A stretch of 64,000 nt of DNA. Source: Ptiloglossa arizonensis. Its lineage: Eukaryota > Arthropoda > Insecta > Hymenoptera > Colletidae. The position numbers and the translations under genes were made by a program. The stretch is taken from the NCBI RefSeq assembly GCF_051014685.1, contig NW_027478385.1:496001-560000 (forward strand). Reading direction: 5' to 3'. Positions 36,639 through 48,615 of the stretch are shown piece after piece (the first letter of the stretch is position 1; every line of letters begins with the position of its first letter). The notes under the pieces are model-generated. The model saw nothing but the letters and a program-made list of their open reading frames with translations, did not search any database and was not told the DNA's origin.

Positions 36639-38230
36639 GGTTGAGAAACCATCAAAATTTTCGCAAGTCTGATACTCGAAACCAATAACTACTATTGCCT
36701 AGGGGAAGAGTACACACACCATTGTAATCGGGCGAGTTTCTACTTTCAGATGCAACAGGAATTAATCGAGTTCGTCATTCTGTTCGCGAGATATGGGAGT
36801 TTGAATTTAAGGAATGGTTGAGAAACCATCACAATTTTCGCAAGTCTGATACTCGAAACCAATAACTGGAATGGCCTAGGGCAAAAATACACATAACCTT
36901 GTAATCGGGCGAGTTTCTGCTTTCAGATGCAACAGGAATTTATCGAGTTCGTCATTCTGTTCGCGAGATATGGGAGTTTGATTTTAACGAATGGATGAGA
37001 AACCATCACAATTTTCGAAAGTCTGATACTCGAAACCAATAACTACTATGGCCTAGGGCAAAAATACACATACCGTTGTAATCGGGCGAGGTTCTGCTTT
37101 CAGATGCAATAGGAAATTCTCGAATTCGTCAATCCGTTAGCGAGATATGGAAGTGTGAAGTTAAGGAATGGTTGAGAAACCATCAAAATTTTCGCAAATC
37201 TGATACTTGAATCCAATAACTACTATGGCCTAGGGCAAAAATACACATACCATTGTAATCGGGCGAGTTTCTGCTTTCAGATGCAACAGGAATTTCTCGA
37301 GTTCGTCAATCCGTTCGCGAGATATGGGAGTTTGAAGTTAAGGAATGGTTGAGAAACCATCATAATTTTCGCAAGTCTGATACTCGAAACCAATAACTAC
37401 CATTGCCTAGGGCAAAAATACACATACCGTTGTAATCGGGCGACTTTCTGCTTTCAGATGCAACAGGAATTTCTCGAGTTCGTCAATGCGTTCGCGAGAT
37501 ATGGGAGTTTGAAGTTAAGGAACGGTTGAGAAACCATCAAAATTTTCGCAAGTCTGATACTCGAAACCAAGAGCTACTATTGCCTAGGGCAAAAAACACA
37601 TACCGTTGTAATCGGGCGAGTTTCTGCTTTCAGATGCAACAGGAATATCTCGAGTTCGCCAATCCGTTCGCGAGGTATGGGAGTTTGAAGTTAAGGAATG
37701 GTTGACAAACCATCAAAACTTTCGCAAGTCTGATACTCGAAACCAATAACTACTATTGCCTAGGGCCAAAATACACACACCATTGTAATCGGCCGAGTTT
37801 CTACTCTCAGATGCAACAGGAATATCTCGTGTTCGTCAATCCGTTCGCGAGATATGGGAGTTTGAAGTTAAGGAATGGTTGAGAAACCATCAAAATTTTC
37901 GCAAGTCTGATACTCGAAACCAATAACTACTATTGCCTAGGGCAAAAATTCATCTACCGTTGTAATCGGATGACTTTCTGCTTTCAGATCCATCAGGAAT
38001 TTCTCGTGATTGTCAATCCGTTCGCGAGATATGGGGGTTTGAAGTTAAGGAATGGTTGAGAAACCATCAAAATTTTCGCAAGTCTGATACTCGAAACCAA
38101 TAACTAGAATGGCCTAGGGGAAAAGTACACACACCATTGTAATCGGGCGAGTTTCTGTATTCAGATGCAACAGGAATTTCTCGAGTTCGTCAATCCGTTC
38201 GCGAGATATGTGAGTTTGAAGTTAAGGAAC
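36639..38230 (+). repeat. 9-monomer higher-order repeat, copy A (1592 bp)
   Basis: Nine monomers in fixed order: GGGGAAGAG; GGAATGG with TAACCTTG; CTACTATGG with GGCGAGGTTC; TTGAATCCAATAAC; CTACCATTG with GGCGACTTTC; CAAGAGCTAC with CAAAAAACAC (176 bp); CCAAAATACAC with CGGCCGAG; ATTCATCTACCG with CGGATGAC; and CTAGAATGG with GTATTCAG. The 176-bp member explains why the unit is 1592 and not 1593 bp. A single private change is visible, GATATGGAAGTG near 37,146. Confidence 0.9.
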
Positions 38231-39822
38231 GGTTGAGAAACCATCAAAATTTTCGCAAGTCTGATACTCGAAACCAATAACTACTATTGCCTAGGGGAAG
38301 AGTACACACACCATTGTAATCGGGCGAGTTTCTACTTTCAGATGCAACAGGAATTAATCGAGTTCGTCATTCTGTTCGCGAGATATGGGAGTTTGAATTT
38401 AAGGAATGGTTGAGAAACCATCACAATTTTCGCAAGTCTGATACTCGAAACCAATAACTGGAATGGCCTAGGGCAAAAATACACATAACCTTGTAATCGG
38501 GCGAGTTTCTGCTTTCAGATGCAACAGGAATTTATCGAGTTCGTCATTCTGTTCGCGAGATATGGGAGTTTGATTTTAACGAATGGATGAGAAACCATCA
38601 CAATTTTCGAAAGTCTGATACTCGAAACCAATAACTACTATGGCCTAGGGCAAAAATACACATACCGTTGTAATCGGGCGAGGTTCTGCTTTCAGATGCA
38701 ATAGGAAATTCTCGAATTCGTCAATCCGTTAGCGAGATATGGGAGTGTGAAGTTAAGGAATGGTTGAGAAACCATCAAAATTTTCGCAAATCTGATACTT
38801 GAATCCAATAACTACTATGGCCTAGGGCAAAAATACACATACCATTGTAATCGGGCGAGTTTCTGCTTTCAGATGCAACAGGAATTTCTCGAGTTCGTCA
38901 ATCCGTTCGCGAGATATGGGAGTTTGAAGTTAAGGAATGGTTGAGAAACCATCATAATTTTCGCAAGTCTGATACTCGAAACCAATAACTACCATTGCCT
39001 AGGGCAAAAATACACATACCGTTGTAATCGGGCGACTTTCTGCTTTCAGATGCAACAGGAATTTCTCGAGTTCGTCAATGCGTTCGCGAGATATGGGAGT
39101 TTGAAGTTAAGGAACGGTTGAGAAACCATCAAAATTTTCGCAAGTCTGATACTCGAAACCAAGAGCTACTATTGCCTAGGGCAAAAAACACATACCGTTG
39201 TAATCGGGCGAGTTTCTGCTTTCAGATGCAACAGGAATATCTCGAGTTCGCCAATCCGTTCGCGAGGTATGGGAGTTTGAAGTTAAGGAATGGTTGACAA
39301 ACCATCAAAACTTTCGCAAGTCTGATACTCGAAACCAATAACTACTATTGCCTAGGGCCAAAATACACACACCATTGTAATCGGCCGAGTTTCTACTCTC
39401 AGATGCAACAGGAATATCTCGTGTTCGTCAATCCGTTCGCGAGATATGGGAGTTTGAAGTTAAGGAATGGTTGAGAAACCATCAAAATTTTCGCAAGTCT
39501 GATACTCGAAACCAATAACTACTATTGCCTAGGGCAAAAATTCATCTACCGTTGTAATCGGATGACTTTCTGCTTTCAGATCCATCAGGAATTTCTCGTG
39601 ATTGTGAATCCGTTCGCGAGATATGGGGGTTTGAAGTTAAGGAATGGTTGAGAAACCATCAAAATTTTCGCAAGTCTGATACTCGAAACCAATAACTAGA
39701 ATGGCCTAGGGGAAAAGTACACACACCATTGTAATCGGGCGAGTTTCTGTATTCAGATGCAACAGGAATTTCTCGAGTTCGTCAATCCGTTCGCGAGATA
39801 TGTGAGTTTGAAGTTAAGGAAC
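38231..39822 (+). repeat. 9-monomer higher-order repeat, copy B (1592 bp)
   Basis: Same nine monomers as copy A at an offset of 1592 bp. The only private change I noticed is ATTGTGAATCC near 39,601, where the other copies read ATTGTCAATCC. Confidence 0.9.
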
Positions 39823-41441
39823 GGTTGAGAAACCATCAAAATTTTCGCAAGTCTGATACTCGAAACCAATAACTACTATTGCCTAGGGGAAGAGTACACA
39901 CACCATTGTAATCGGGCGAGTTTCTACTTTCAGATGCAACAGGAATTAATCGAGTTCGTCATTCTGTTCGCGAGATATGGGAGTTTGAATTTAAGGAATG
40001 GTTGAGAAACCATCACAATTTTCGCAAGTCTGATACTCGAAACCAATAACTGGAATGGCCTAGGGCAAAAATACACATAACCTTGTAATCGGGCGAGTTT
40101 CTGCTTTCAGATGCAACAGGAATTTATCGAGTTCGTCATTCTGTTCGCGAGATATGGGAGTTTGATTTTAACGAATGGATGAGAAACCATCACAATTTTC
40201 GAAAGTCTGATACTCGAAACCAATAACTACTATGGCCTAGGGCAAAAATACACATACCGTTGTAATCGGGCGAGGTTCTGCTTTCAGATGCAATAGGAAA
40301 TTCTCGAATTCGTCAATCCGTTAGCGAGATATGGGAGTGTGAAGTTAAGGAATGGTTGAGAAACCATCAAAATTTTCGCAAATCTGATACTTGAATCCAA
40401 TAACTACTATGGCCTAGGGCAAAAATACACATACCATTGTAATCGGGCGAGTTTCTGCTTTCAGATGCAACAGGAATTTCTCGAGTTCGTCAATCCGTTC
40501 GCGAGATATGGGAGTTTGAAGTTAAGGAATGGTTGAGAAACCATCATAATTTTCGCAAGTCTGATACTCGAAACCAATAACTACCATTGCCTAGGGCAAA
40601 AATACACATACCGTTGTAATCGGGCGACTTTCTGCTTTCAGATGCAACAGGAATTTCTCGAGTTCGTCAATGCGTTCGCGAGATATGGGAGTTTGAAGTT
40701 AAGGAACGGTTGAGAAACCATCAAAATTTTCGCAAGTCTGATACTCGAAACCAAGAGCTACTATTGCCTAGGGCAAAAAACACATACCGTTGTAATCGGG
40801 CGAGTTTCTGCTTTCAGATGCAACAGGAATATCTCGAGTTCGCCAATCCGTTCGCGAGGTATGGGAGTTTGAAGTTAAGGAATGGTTGACAAACCATCAA
40901 AACTTTCGCAAGTCTGATACTCGAAACCAATAACTACTATTGCCTAGGGCCAAAATACACACACCATTGTAATCGGCCGAGTTTCTACTCTCAGATGCAA
41001 CAGGAATATCTCGTGTTCGTCAATCCGTTCGCGAGATATGGGAGTTTGAAGTTAAGGAATGGTTGAGAAACCATCAAAATTTTCGCAAGTCTGATACTCG
41101 AAACCAATAACTACTATTGCCTAGGGCAAAAATTCATCTCCCGTTGTAATCGGATGACTTTCTGCTTTCAGATCCATCAGGAATTTCTCGTGATTGTCAA
41201 TCCGTTCGCGAGATATGGGGGTTTGAAGTTAAGGAATGGTTGAGAAACCATCAAAATTTTCGCAAGTCTGATACTCGAAACCAATAACTAGAATGGCCTA
41301 GGGGAAAAGTACACACACCATTGTAATCGGGCGAGTTTCTGTATTCAGATGCAACAGGAATTTCTCGAGTTCGTCAATCCGTTCGCGAGATATGTGAGTT
41401 TGAAGTTAAGGAACGGTTGAGAAACCATCAAAATTTTCGCA
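39823..41441 (+). repeat. 9-monomer higher-order repeat, copy C (1592 bp)
   Basis: Third copy, offset 1592 bp from copy B. The visible private change is ATTCATCTCCCG near 41,135. Homology ends at about 41,441, where GCATGTCTG replaces GCAAGTCTG and the CCACTAAC / subtype B pair follows. The second half of this copy also opens the 8.14-kb tandem duplication. Confidence 0.9.
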
Positions 41442-44400
41442 TGTCTGATACTCGAAACCAATAGCTACTATTGCCTAGGGCAAAAATACACATACCGTTG
41501 TAATCGGGCGAGTTTCTGCTTTCCGATGCAACAGGAATTTCTCGAGTTCGTCAATCCGTTCGCGAGATATGGGAGTTTGAAGTTAAGGAATGGTTGAGAA
41601 ACCATCAAAATTTTCTCAAGTCTGATACTCGAAACCACTAACTGGAATGGCCTAGGGGAAAAGTACACACACCATTGTAATCGGGCGAGTTTCTACTTTC
41701 AGATGCAACAGGAATTTGTCGAGATCGTCAATCCGTTCGCGAGATATGGGAGTTTAAAGTTAAGGAATGGTTGAGAACGCATCAAAATTTTCGCAATTCT
41801 GATGCTATAAACGAATAACTGGAATGGCCTAGGGGAAAAGTACACACACCATTGTAATCGGGCGAGCTTCTACTTTCAGATGCAACAGGAATTTCTCGAG
41901 TTCGTCAATCCGTTTGCGAGATATGGGAGTTTGAAGTTAAGGAATGGTTGAGAAACCATCAAAATTTTCGCAAGTCTGTTACTCGAAACCAATAACTACT
42001 ATTGCCTAGGGGAAGAGTACACACACCATTGTAATCGGGCGAGTTTCTACTTTCAGATGCAACAGGAATTAATCGAGTTCGTCATTCTGTTCGCGAGATA
42101 TGGGAGTTTGAATTTAACGAATGGATGAGAAACCATCACAATTTTCGAAAGTCTGATACTCGAAACCAATAACTACTATGGCCTAGGGCAAAAATACACA
42201 TACCGTTCTAATCGGGCAAGGTTCTGCTTTCAGATGCAATAGGAAATTCTCGAATTCGTCAATCCGTTCGCGAGATATGGGAGTGTGAAGTTAAGGAATG
42301 GTTGAGAAACCATCAAAATTTACGCAAATCTGATACTTAAAACCAATAACTACTATGGCCTAGGGCAAAAATACACATACCACTGTAATCGGGCGAGTTT
42401 CTGCTTTCAGATGCAACAGGAATTTCTCGAGTTCGTCAATCCGTTCGCGGGATATGGGAGTTTGAAGTTAAGGAATGGTTGAGAAACCAACATAATTTTC
42501 GCTAGTCTGATACTCGAAACCAATAACTACCTTTGCCTAGGGCAAAAATACACATACCGTTGTAATCGGGCGACTTTCTGCTTTCAGATGCAACAGGAAT
42601 TTCTCGAGTTCGTCAATGCGTTCGCGAGATATGGGAGTTTGAAGTTAAGGAACGGTTGAGAAACCATCAAAATTTTCGCAAGTCTGATACTCGAAACCAA
42701 TAGCTACTATTGCCTAGGGCAAAAATACACATACCGTTGTAATCGGGCGAGTTTCTACTTTCAGATGCAACAGGAATTTCGCGAGTTCGTCAATCCGTTC
42801 GCGAGATATGGGAGTTTGAAGTTAAGGAATGGTTGAGAAACCATCAAAATTTTCGCAAGTCTGTTACTCGAAACCAATAACTACTATTGCCTAGGGGAAG
42901 AGTACACATACCATTGTAATCGGGCGAGTTTCTACTTTCAGATGCAACAGGAATTAATCTAGTTCGTCATTCTGTTCGCGAGATATGGGAGTTTGAATTT
43001 AACGAATGGATGAGAAACCATCACAATTTTCGAAAGTCTGATACTCGAAACCAATAACTACTATGGCCTAGGGCAAAAATACACATACCGTTGTAATCGG
43101 GCGAGGTTCTGCTTTCAGAAGCAATAGGAAATTCTCGAATTCGTCAATCCGTTAGCGAGATATGGGAGTGTGAAGTTAAGGAATGGTTGAGAAACCATCA
43201 AAATTTTCGCAAATCTGATACTTGAATCCAATAACTACTATGGCCTAGGGCAAAAATACACATAGCACTGTAATCGGGCGAGTTTCTGCTTTCAGATGCA
43301 ACAGGAATTTCTCGAGTTCGTCAATCCGTTCGCGGGATATGGGAGTTTGAAGTTAAGGAATGGTTGAGAAACCATCATAATTTTCGCTAGTCTGATACTC
43401 GAAACCAATAACTACCATTGCCTAGGGCAAAAATACACATACCGTTGTAATCGGGCGACTTTCTGCTTTCAGATGCAACTGGAATTTCTCGAGTTCGTCA
43501 ATGCGTTCGCGAGATATGGGAGTTTGAAGTTAAGGAACGGTTGAGAAACCATCAAAATTTTCGCAAGTCTGATACTCGAAACCAATAGCTACTATTGCCT
43601 AGGGCAAAAATACACATACCGTTGTAATCGGGCGAGTTTCTGCTTTCAGATGCAACTGGAATTTCTCGAGTTCGTCAATCCGTTCGCGAGATATGGGAGT
43701 TTGAAGTTACGGAATGTTTGAGAAACCATCAAAATTTTCGCTGGTCTGATACTCGAGACCAATAACTGGAATGGCCTAGGGCAAAAATACACATAACCTT
43801 GTAATCGGGCGAGTTTCTGCTTTCAGATGCAACAGGAATTTCTCGAGGTCGTCAATCCGTTCGCGAGGTATGGGAGTTTAAAGTTAAGGAATGGTTGAGA
43901 ACGCATCAAAATTTTCGCAATTCTGATGCTATAAACGAATAACTGGAATGGCCTAGGGGAAAAGTACACACACCATTGTAATCGGGCGAGTTTCTACTTT
44001 CAGATGCAACAGGAATTTCTCGAGTTCGTCAATCCGTTCGCGAGATATGGGAGTTTGAATTTAACGAATGGATGAGAAACCATCACAATTTTCGAAAGTC
44101 TGATACTCGAAACCAATAACTACTATGGCCTAGGGCAAAAATACACATACCGTTGTAATCGGGCGAGGTTCTGCTTTCAGATGCAATAGGAAATTCTCGA
44201 ATTCGTCAATCCGTTAGCGAGATATGGGAGTTTGAAGTTAAGGAATGTTTGAGAAACCATCATAATTTTCGCTAGTCTGATACTCGAAACCAATAACTAC
44301 CATTGCCTAGGGCAAAAATACACATACCGTTGTAATCGGGCGAGTTTCTGCTTTCAGATGCAACAGGAATATCTCGAGTTCGCCAATCCGTTCGCGAGGT

Positions 44401-47400
44401 ATGGGAGTTTGAAGTTAAGGAATGGTTGACAAACCATCAAAACTTTCGCAAGTCTGATACTCGAAACCAATAACTACTATTGCCTAGGGACAAAATACAC
44501 ACACCATTGTAATCGGCCGAGTTTCTACTCTCAGATGCAACAGGAATATCTCGTGTTCGTCAATCCGTTCGCGAGACATGGGAGTTTGAAGTTAAGGAAT
44601 GGTTGAGAAACCATCAAAATTTTCGCAAGTCTGAGACTCGAAACCAATAACTACTATTGCCTAGGGCAAAAATACACCTACCGTTGTAATCGGATGACTT
44701 TCTGCTTTCAGATCCATCAGGAATTTCTCGTGATTGTCAATCCGTTCGCGAGATATGGGGGTTTGAAGTTAAGGAATGGTTGAGAAACCATCAAAATTTT
44801 CGCAAGTCTGATACTCGAAACCAATAACTAGAATGGCCTAGGGGAAAAGTACACACACCATTGTAATCGGGCGAGTTTCTGTATTCAGATGCAACAGGAA
44901 TTTCTCGAGTTCGTCAATCCGTTCGCGAGATATGTGAGTTTGAAGTTAAGGAACGGTTGAGAAACCATCAAAATTTTCGCATGTCTGATACTCGAACCCA
45001 ATAGCTACTATTGCCTAGGGCAAAAATACACATACCGTTGTAATCGGGCGAGTTTCTGTTTTCCGATGCAACAGGAATTTCTCGAGTTCGTCAATCCGTT
45101 CGCGAGATATGGGAGTTTGAAGTTAAGGAATGGTTGAGAAACCATCAAAATTTTCTCAAGTCTGATACTCGAAACCACTAACTGGAATGGCCTAGGGGAA
45201 AAGTACACACACCATTGTAATCGGGCGAGTTTCTACCCTCAGATGCAACAGGAATTTCTCGAGATCGTCAATCCGTTCGCGAGATATGGGAGTTTAAAGT
45301 TAAGGAATGGTTGAGAACGCATCAAAATTTTCGCAATTCTGATGCTATAAACGAATAACTGGAATGGCCTAGGGGAAAAGTACACACACCATTGTAATCG
45401 GGCGAGTTTCTACTTTCAGATGCAACAGGAATTTCTCGAGTTCGTCAATCCGTTCGCGAGATATGGGAGTTTGAAGTTAAGGAATGGTTGAGAAACCATC
45501 AAAATTTTCGCAAGTCTGATACTTGAAACCAATAACTACTATGGCCTAGGGCAAAAATACACATACCACTGTAATCGGGCGAGTTTCTGCTTTCAGATGC
45601 AACAGGAATTAATCGAGTTCGTCATTCTGTTCGCGAGATATGGGAGTTTGAATTTAACGAATGGATGAGAAACCATCACAATTTTCGAAAGTTTGATACT
45701 CGAAACCAATAACTACTATGGCCTAGGGCAAAAATACACATACCGTTCTAATCGGGCGAGGTTCTGCTTTCAGATGCAATAGGAAATTCTCGAATTCGTC
45801 AATCCGTTCGCGAGATATGGGAGTGTGAAGTTAAGGAATGGTTGAGAAACCATCAAAATTTTCGCAAATCTGATACTTGAAACCAATAACTACTATGGCC
45901 TAGGGCAAAAATACACATACCACTGTAATCGGGCGAGTTTCTGCTTTCAGATGCAACAGGAATTAATCGAGTTCGTCATTCTGTTCGCGAGATATGGGAG
46001 TTTGAATTTAACGAATGGATGAGAAACCATCACAATTTTCGAAAGTTTGATACTCGAAACCAATAACTACTATGGCCTAGGGCAAAAATACACATACCGT
46101 TCTAATCGGGCGAGGTTCTGCTTTCAGATGCAATAGGAAATTCTCGAATTCGTCAATCCGTTCGCGAGATATGGGAGTGTGAAGTTAAGGAATGGTTGAG
46201 AAACCATCAAAATTTTCGCAAATCTGATACTTGAAACCAATAACTACTATGGCCTAGGGCAAAAATACACATACCACTGTAATCGGGCGAGTTTCTGCTT
46301 TCAGATGCAACAGGAATTTCTCGAGTTCGTCAATCCGTTCGCGAGATATGGGAGTTTGAAGTTAAGGAATGGTTGAGAAACCATCAAAATTTTCGCAAGT
46401 CTGATACTCGAAACCAATAACAACTATGGCCTAGGGCAAAAATACACATACCGTTGTAATCGGGCGAGGTTCTGCTTTCAGATGCAATAGGAAATTCTCG
46501 AGTTCGTCAATCCGTTCGCGAGATATGGGAGTTTGAAGTTAAGGAATGGTTGAGAAACCATCAAAATTTTCGCAAGTCTGATACTTGAAACCAATAACTA
46601 CTATGGCCTACTGCATAAATACAAATACCATTGTAATCGGGCGAGTTTCTGCTTTCAGATGCAACAGGAATTTCTCGAGTTCGTCAATCCGTTCGCGAGA
46701 TATGGGAGTTTGTAGTTAAGGAATGGTTGAGAAACCATCAAAATTTTCGCAAGTCTGATACTCGAAACCAATAACTGGAATGGCCCAGGGGAAAAGTACA
46801 CACACCATTCTAATCGGGCGAGTTTCTATTTTCGGATGCTACAGGAATTTCTCGAGTTCGTCAATCGGTTCGCGAGATATGGGAGTTTGAAGTTAAGGAA
46901 TGGTTGAGAAACCATCAAAATTTTCGCAAGTCTGATACTCGAAACCAATAACTACTATTGCCTAGGGGAAAAGTACACACACCATTGTAATCGGGCGAGT
47001 TTCTACTTTCAGATGCAACAGGAATTAATCGAGTTCATCATTCGGTTCGCGAGATATGGGAGTTTGAAGTTAAGGAATGGTTGAGAAACCATCAAAATTT
47101 TCGCAAGTCTGATACTCGAAACCAATAACTACTATTGCCTAGGGCAAAAATACAAATACCGTTGTAATCGGGCGACCTTCTGCTTCTAGATGCAACAGGA
47201 ATTTCTCGAGTTCGTCAATCCGTTCGCGAGAAATGGGATTTTGAAGTTAAGGAATGGTTGAGAACGCATCAAAATTTTCTCAAGTCTGATACTCGAAACC
47301 ACTAACTGGAATCGACTTGGGGAAAAGTACACACACCATTGTAATCGGGCAAGATTCTACTTTCAGATGCAACAGGAATTTCTCGAGGTCGTAAATCCGT

Positions 47401-48615
47401 TCGCGAGATATGGGAGTTTAAAGTTAAGGAATGTTTGAGAACGCATCAAGATTTTCGCAATTCTGATGCTATAAACGAATAACTGGAATGGCCTAGGGGA
47501 AAAGTACACACACCATTGTATTCGGGCGAGTTTCTACTTTCACATGCAACAGGAATTTCTCGAGGTCGTCAATCCGTTCGCGAGATATGGGAGTTTGAAG
47601 TTAAGGAATGGTTGAGAAACCATCAAAATTTTCGCAAGTCTGATACTCGAAACCAATAACTACACTGGGCTAGGGGAAAAATACACATACCGCTGTAATC
47701 GGGCGAGTATCTGCTTTCAGATGCAACAGGACTTTTTCGAGTTCGTCAATCCGTTCGCGAGATATGGGATCTTGAAGTTAAGGAATGTTTGAGAAACCAT
47801 CAAAATTTTCGCAATTCTGATACTCGAAACCAATAACTACTATGGCCTAGGGCAAAAATACACACACCGATGTAATCGGGCGGGTTTCTGTTTTCAGATG
47901 CAGCAGGACTTTCTCGAGTTCGTCAATCCGTTCGCGAGATATGGGGGTTTGAAGATAAGGAATGGTTGAGGAACAATCAAAATTTTCGCATGTCTGATAC
48001 TCGAAATAAATAAATACTATGGCCTAGGGCAAAACTACACACACCGTTTTAATCGGGCGAGTGTCTGCTTTTAGATGCAACAGGAATTTCTCGAGTTCGT
48101 CAATCCGTTCGTGAGATATGGGAGTTTGAAGTTAAGGAATGGTTGAGAAACCATCAAAATTTTCGCAAGTCTGATACTCGAAACCAATAACTACAGAGGC
48201 CTAGGGGAAAAATACACATACCGTTGTAATCGGGCGAGTTTCTACTTTCACATGCAACAGGAATTTCTCGAGTTCGTCAATCCGTTCGTGAGATATGGGT
48301 GTTTGAACTTAAGGAATGGTTGAGAAACAATCAAAATTTTCGCAAGTCTGATACTCGATACCAATGACTGGAATGGCCTAGGGGAAAAGTACACACACCA
48401 TTGTAATCGGGCGAGTTTCTACTTTCAGATGCAACAAGAATTTCTCGAGTTGGTCAATCCGTTCGCGAGATATGGGAGTTTGAAGTTAAGGAATGCTTGA
48501 GAAACCATCGAAATTTTCGCAGGTCTAATACTCGAAACCAATAACTACTATGGCCTAGGGCAAAAATGCACATACCGTTGTAATCGGGAGAGTTTCTGCT
48601 TTCAGATGCAACAGC
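40475..48615 (+). repeat. 46-monomer tandem duplication, copy 1 (8141 bp)
   Basis: Matches 48,616-56,756 at an offset of 8141 bp (46 monomers less 1 bp) at both ends, for example CTACCATTG monomers near 40.58 and 48.72 kb and CAGCAATTTC near 48.61 and 56.75 kb. Inside are the last part of the 1592-bp repeat, two CCACTAAC plus subtype B pairs near 41.57 and 45.12 kb, a 354-bp dimer in tandem (the AATTAATCGAG box at 45,607 and 45,961) and the diverged block from 46.6 kb on. It lacks one monomer near 46.94 kb (CTACCTTCAG with CGTGAGAT) that both copy 2 and the related block at 26.8 kb keep, so the deletion happened here. Confidence 0.85.
45607..46314 (+). repeat. 354-bp dimer, two tandem copies
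   Basis: A two-monomer unit: AACGAATGGATG with GAAAGTTTGATAC and GTTCTAATCGGG, then GGGAGTGTG with CTTGAAACC and ACCACTGTAATC. It repeats 354 bp later with no difference I could see. The repeat is also present at 53,217 and 53,571 in the second copy of the 8.14-kb segment, so it is older than that duplication. The related region at 25.8 kb has a single copy. Confidence 0.85.
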
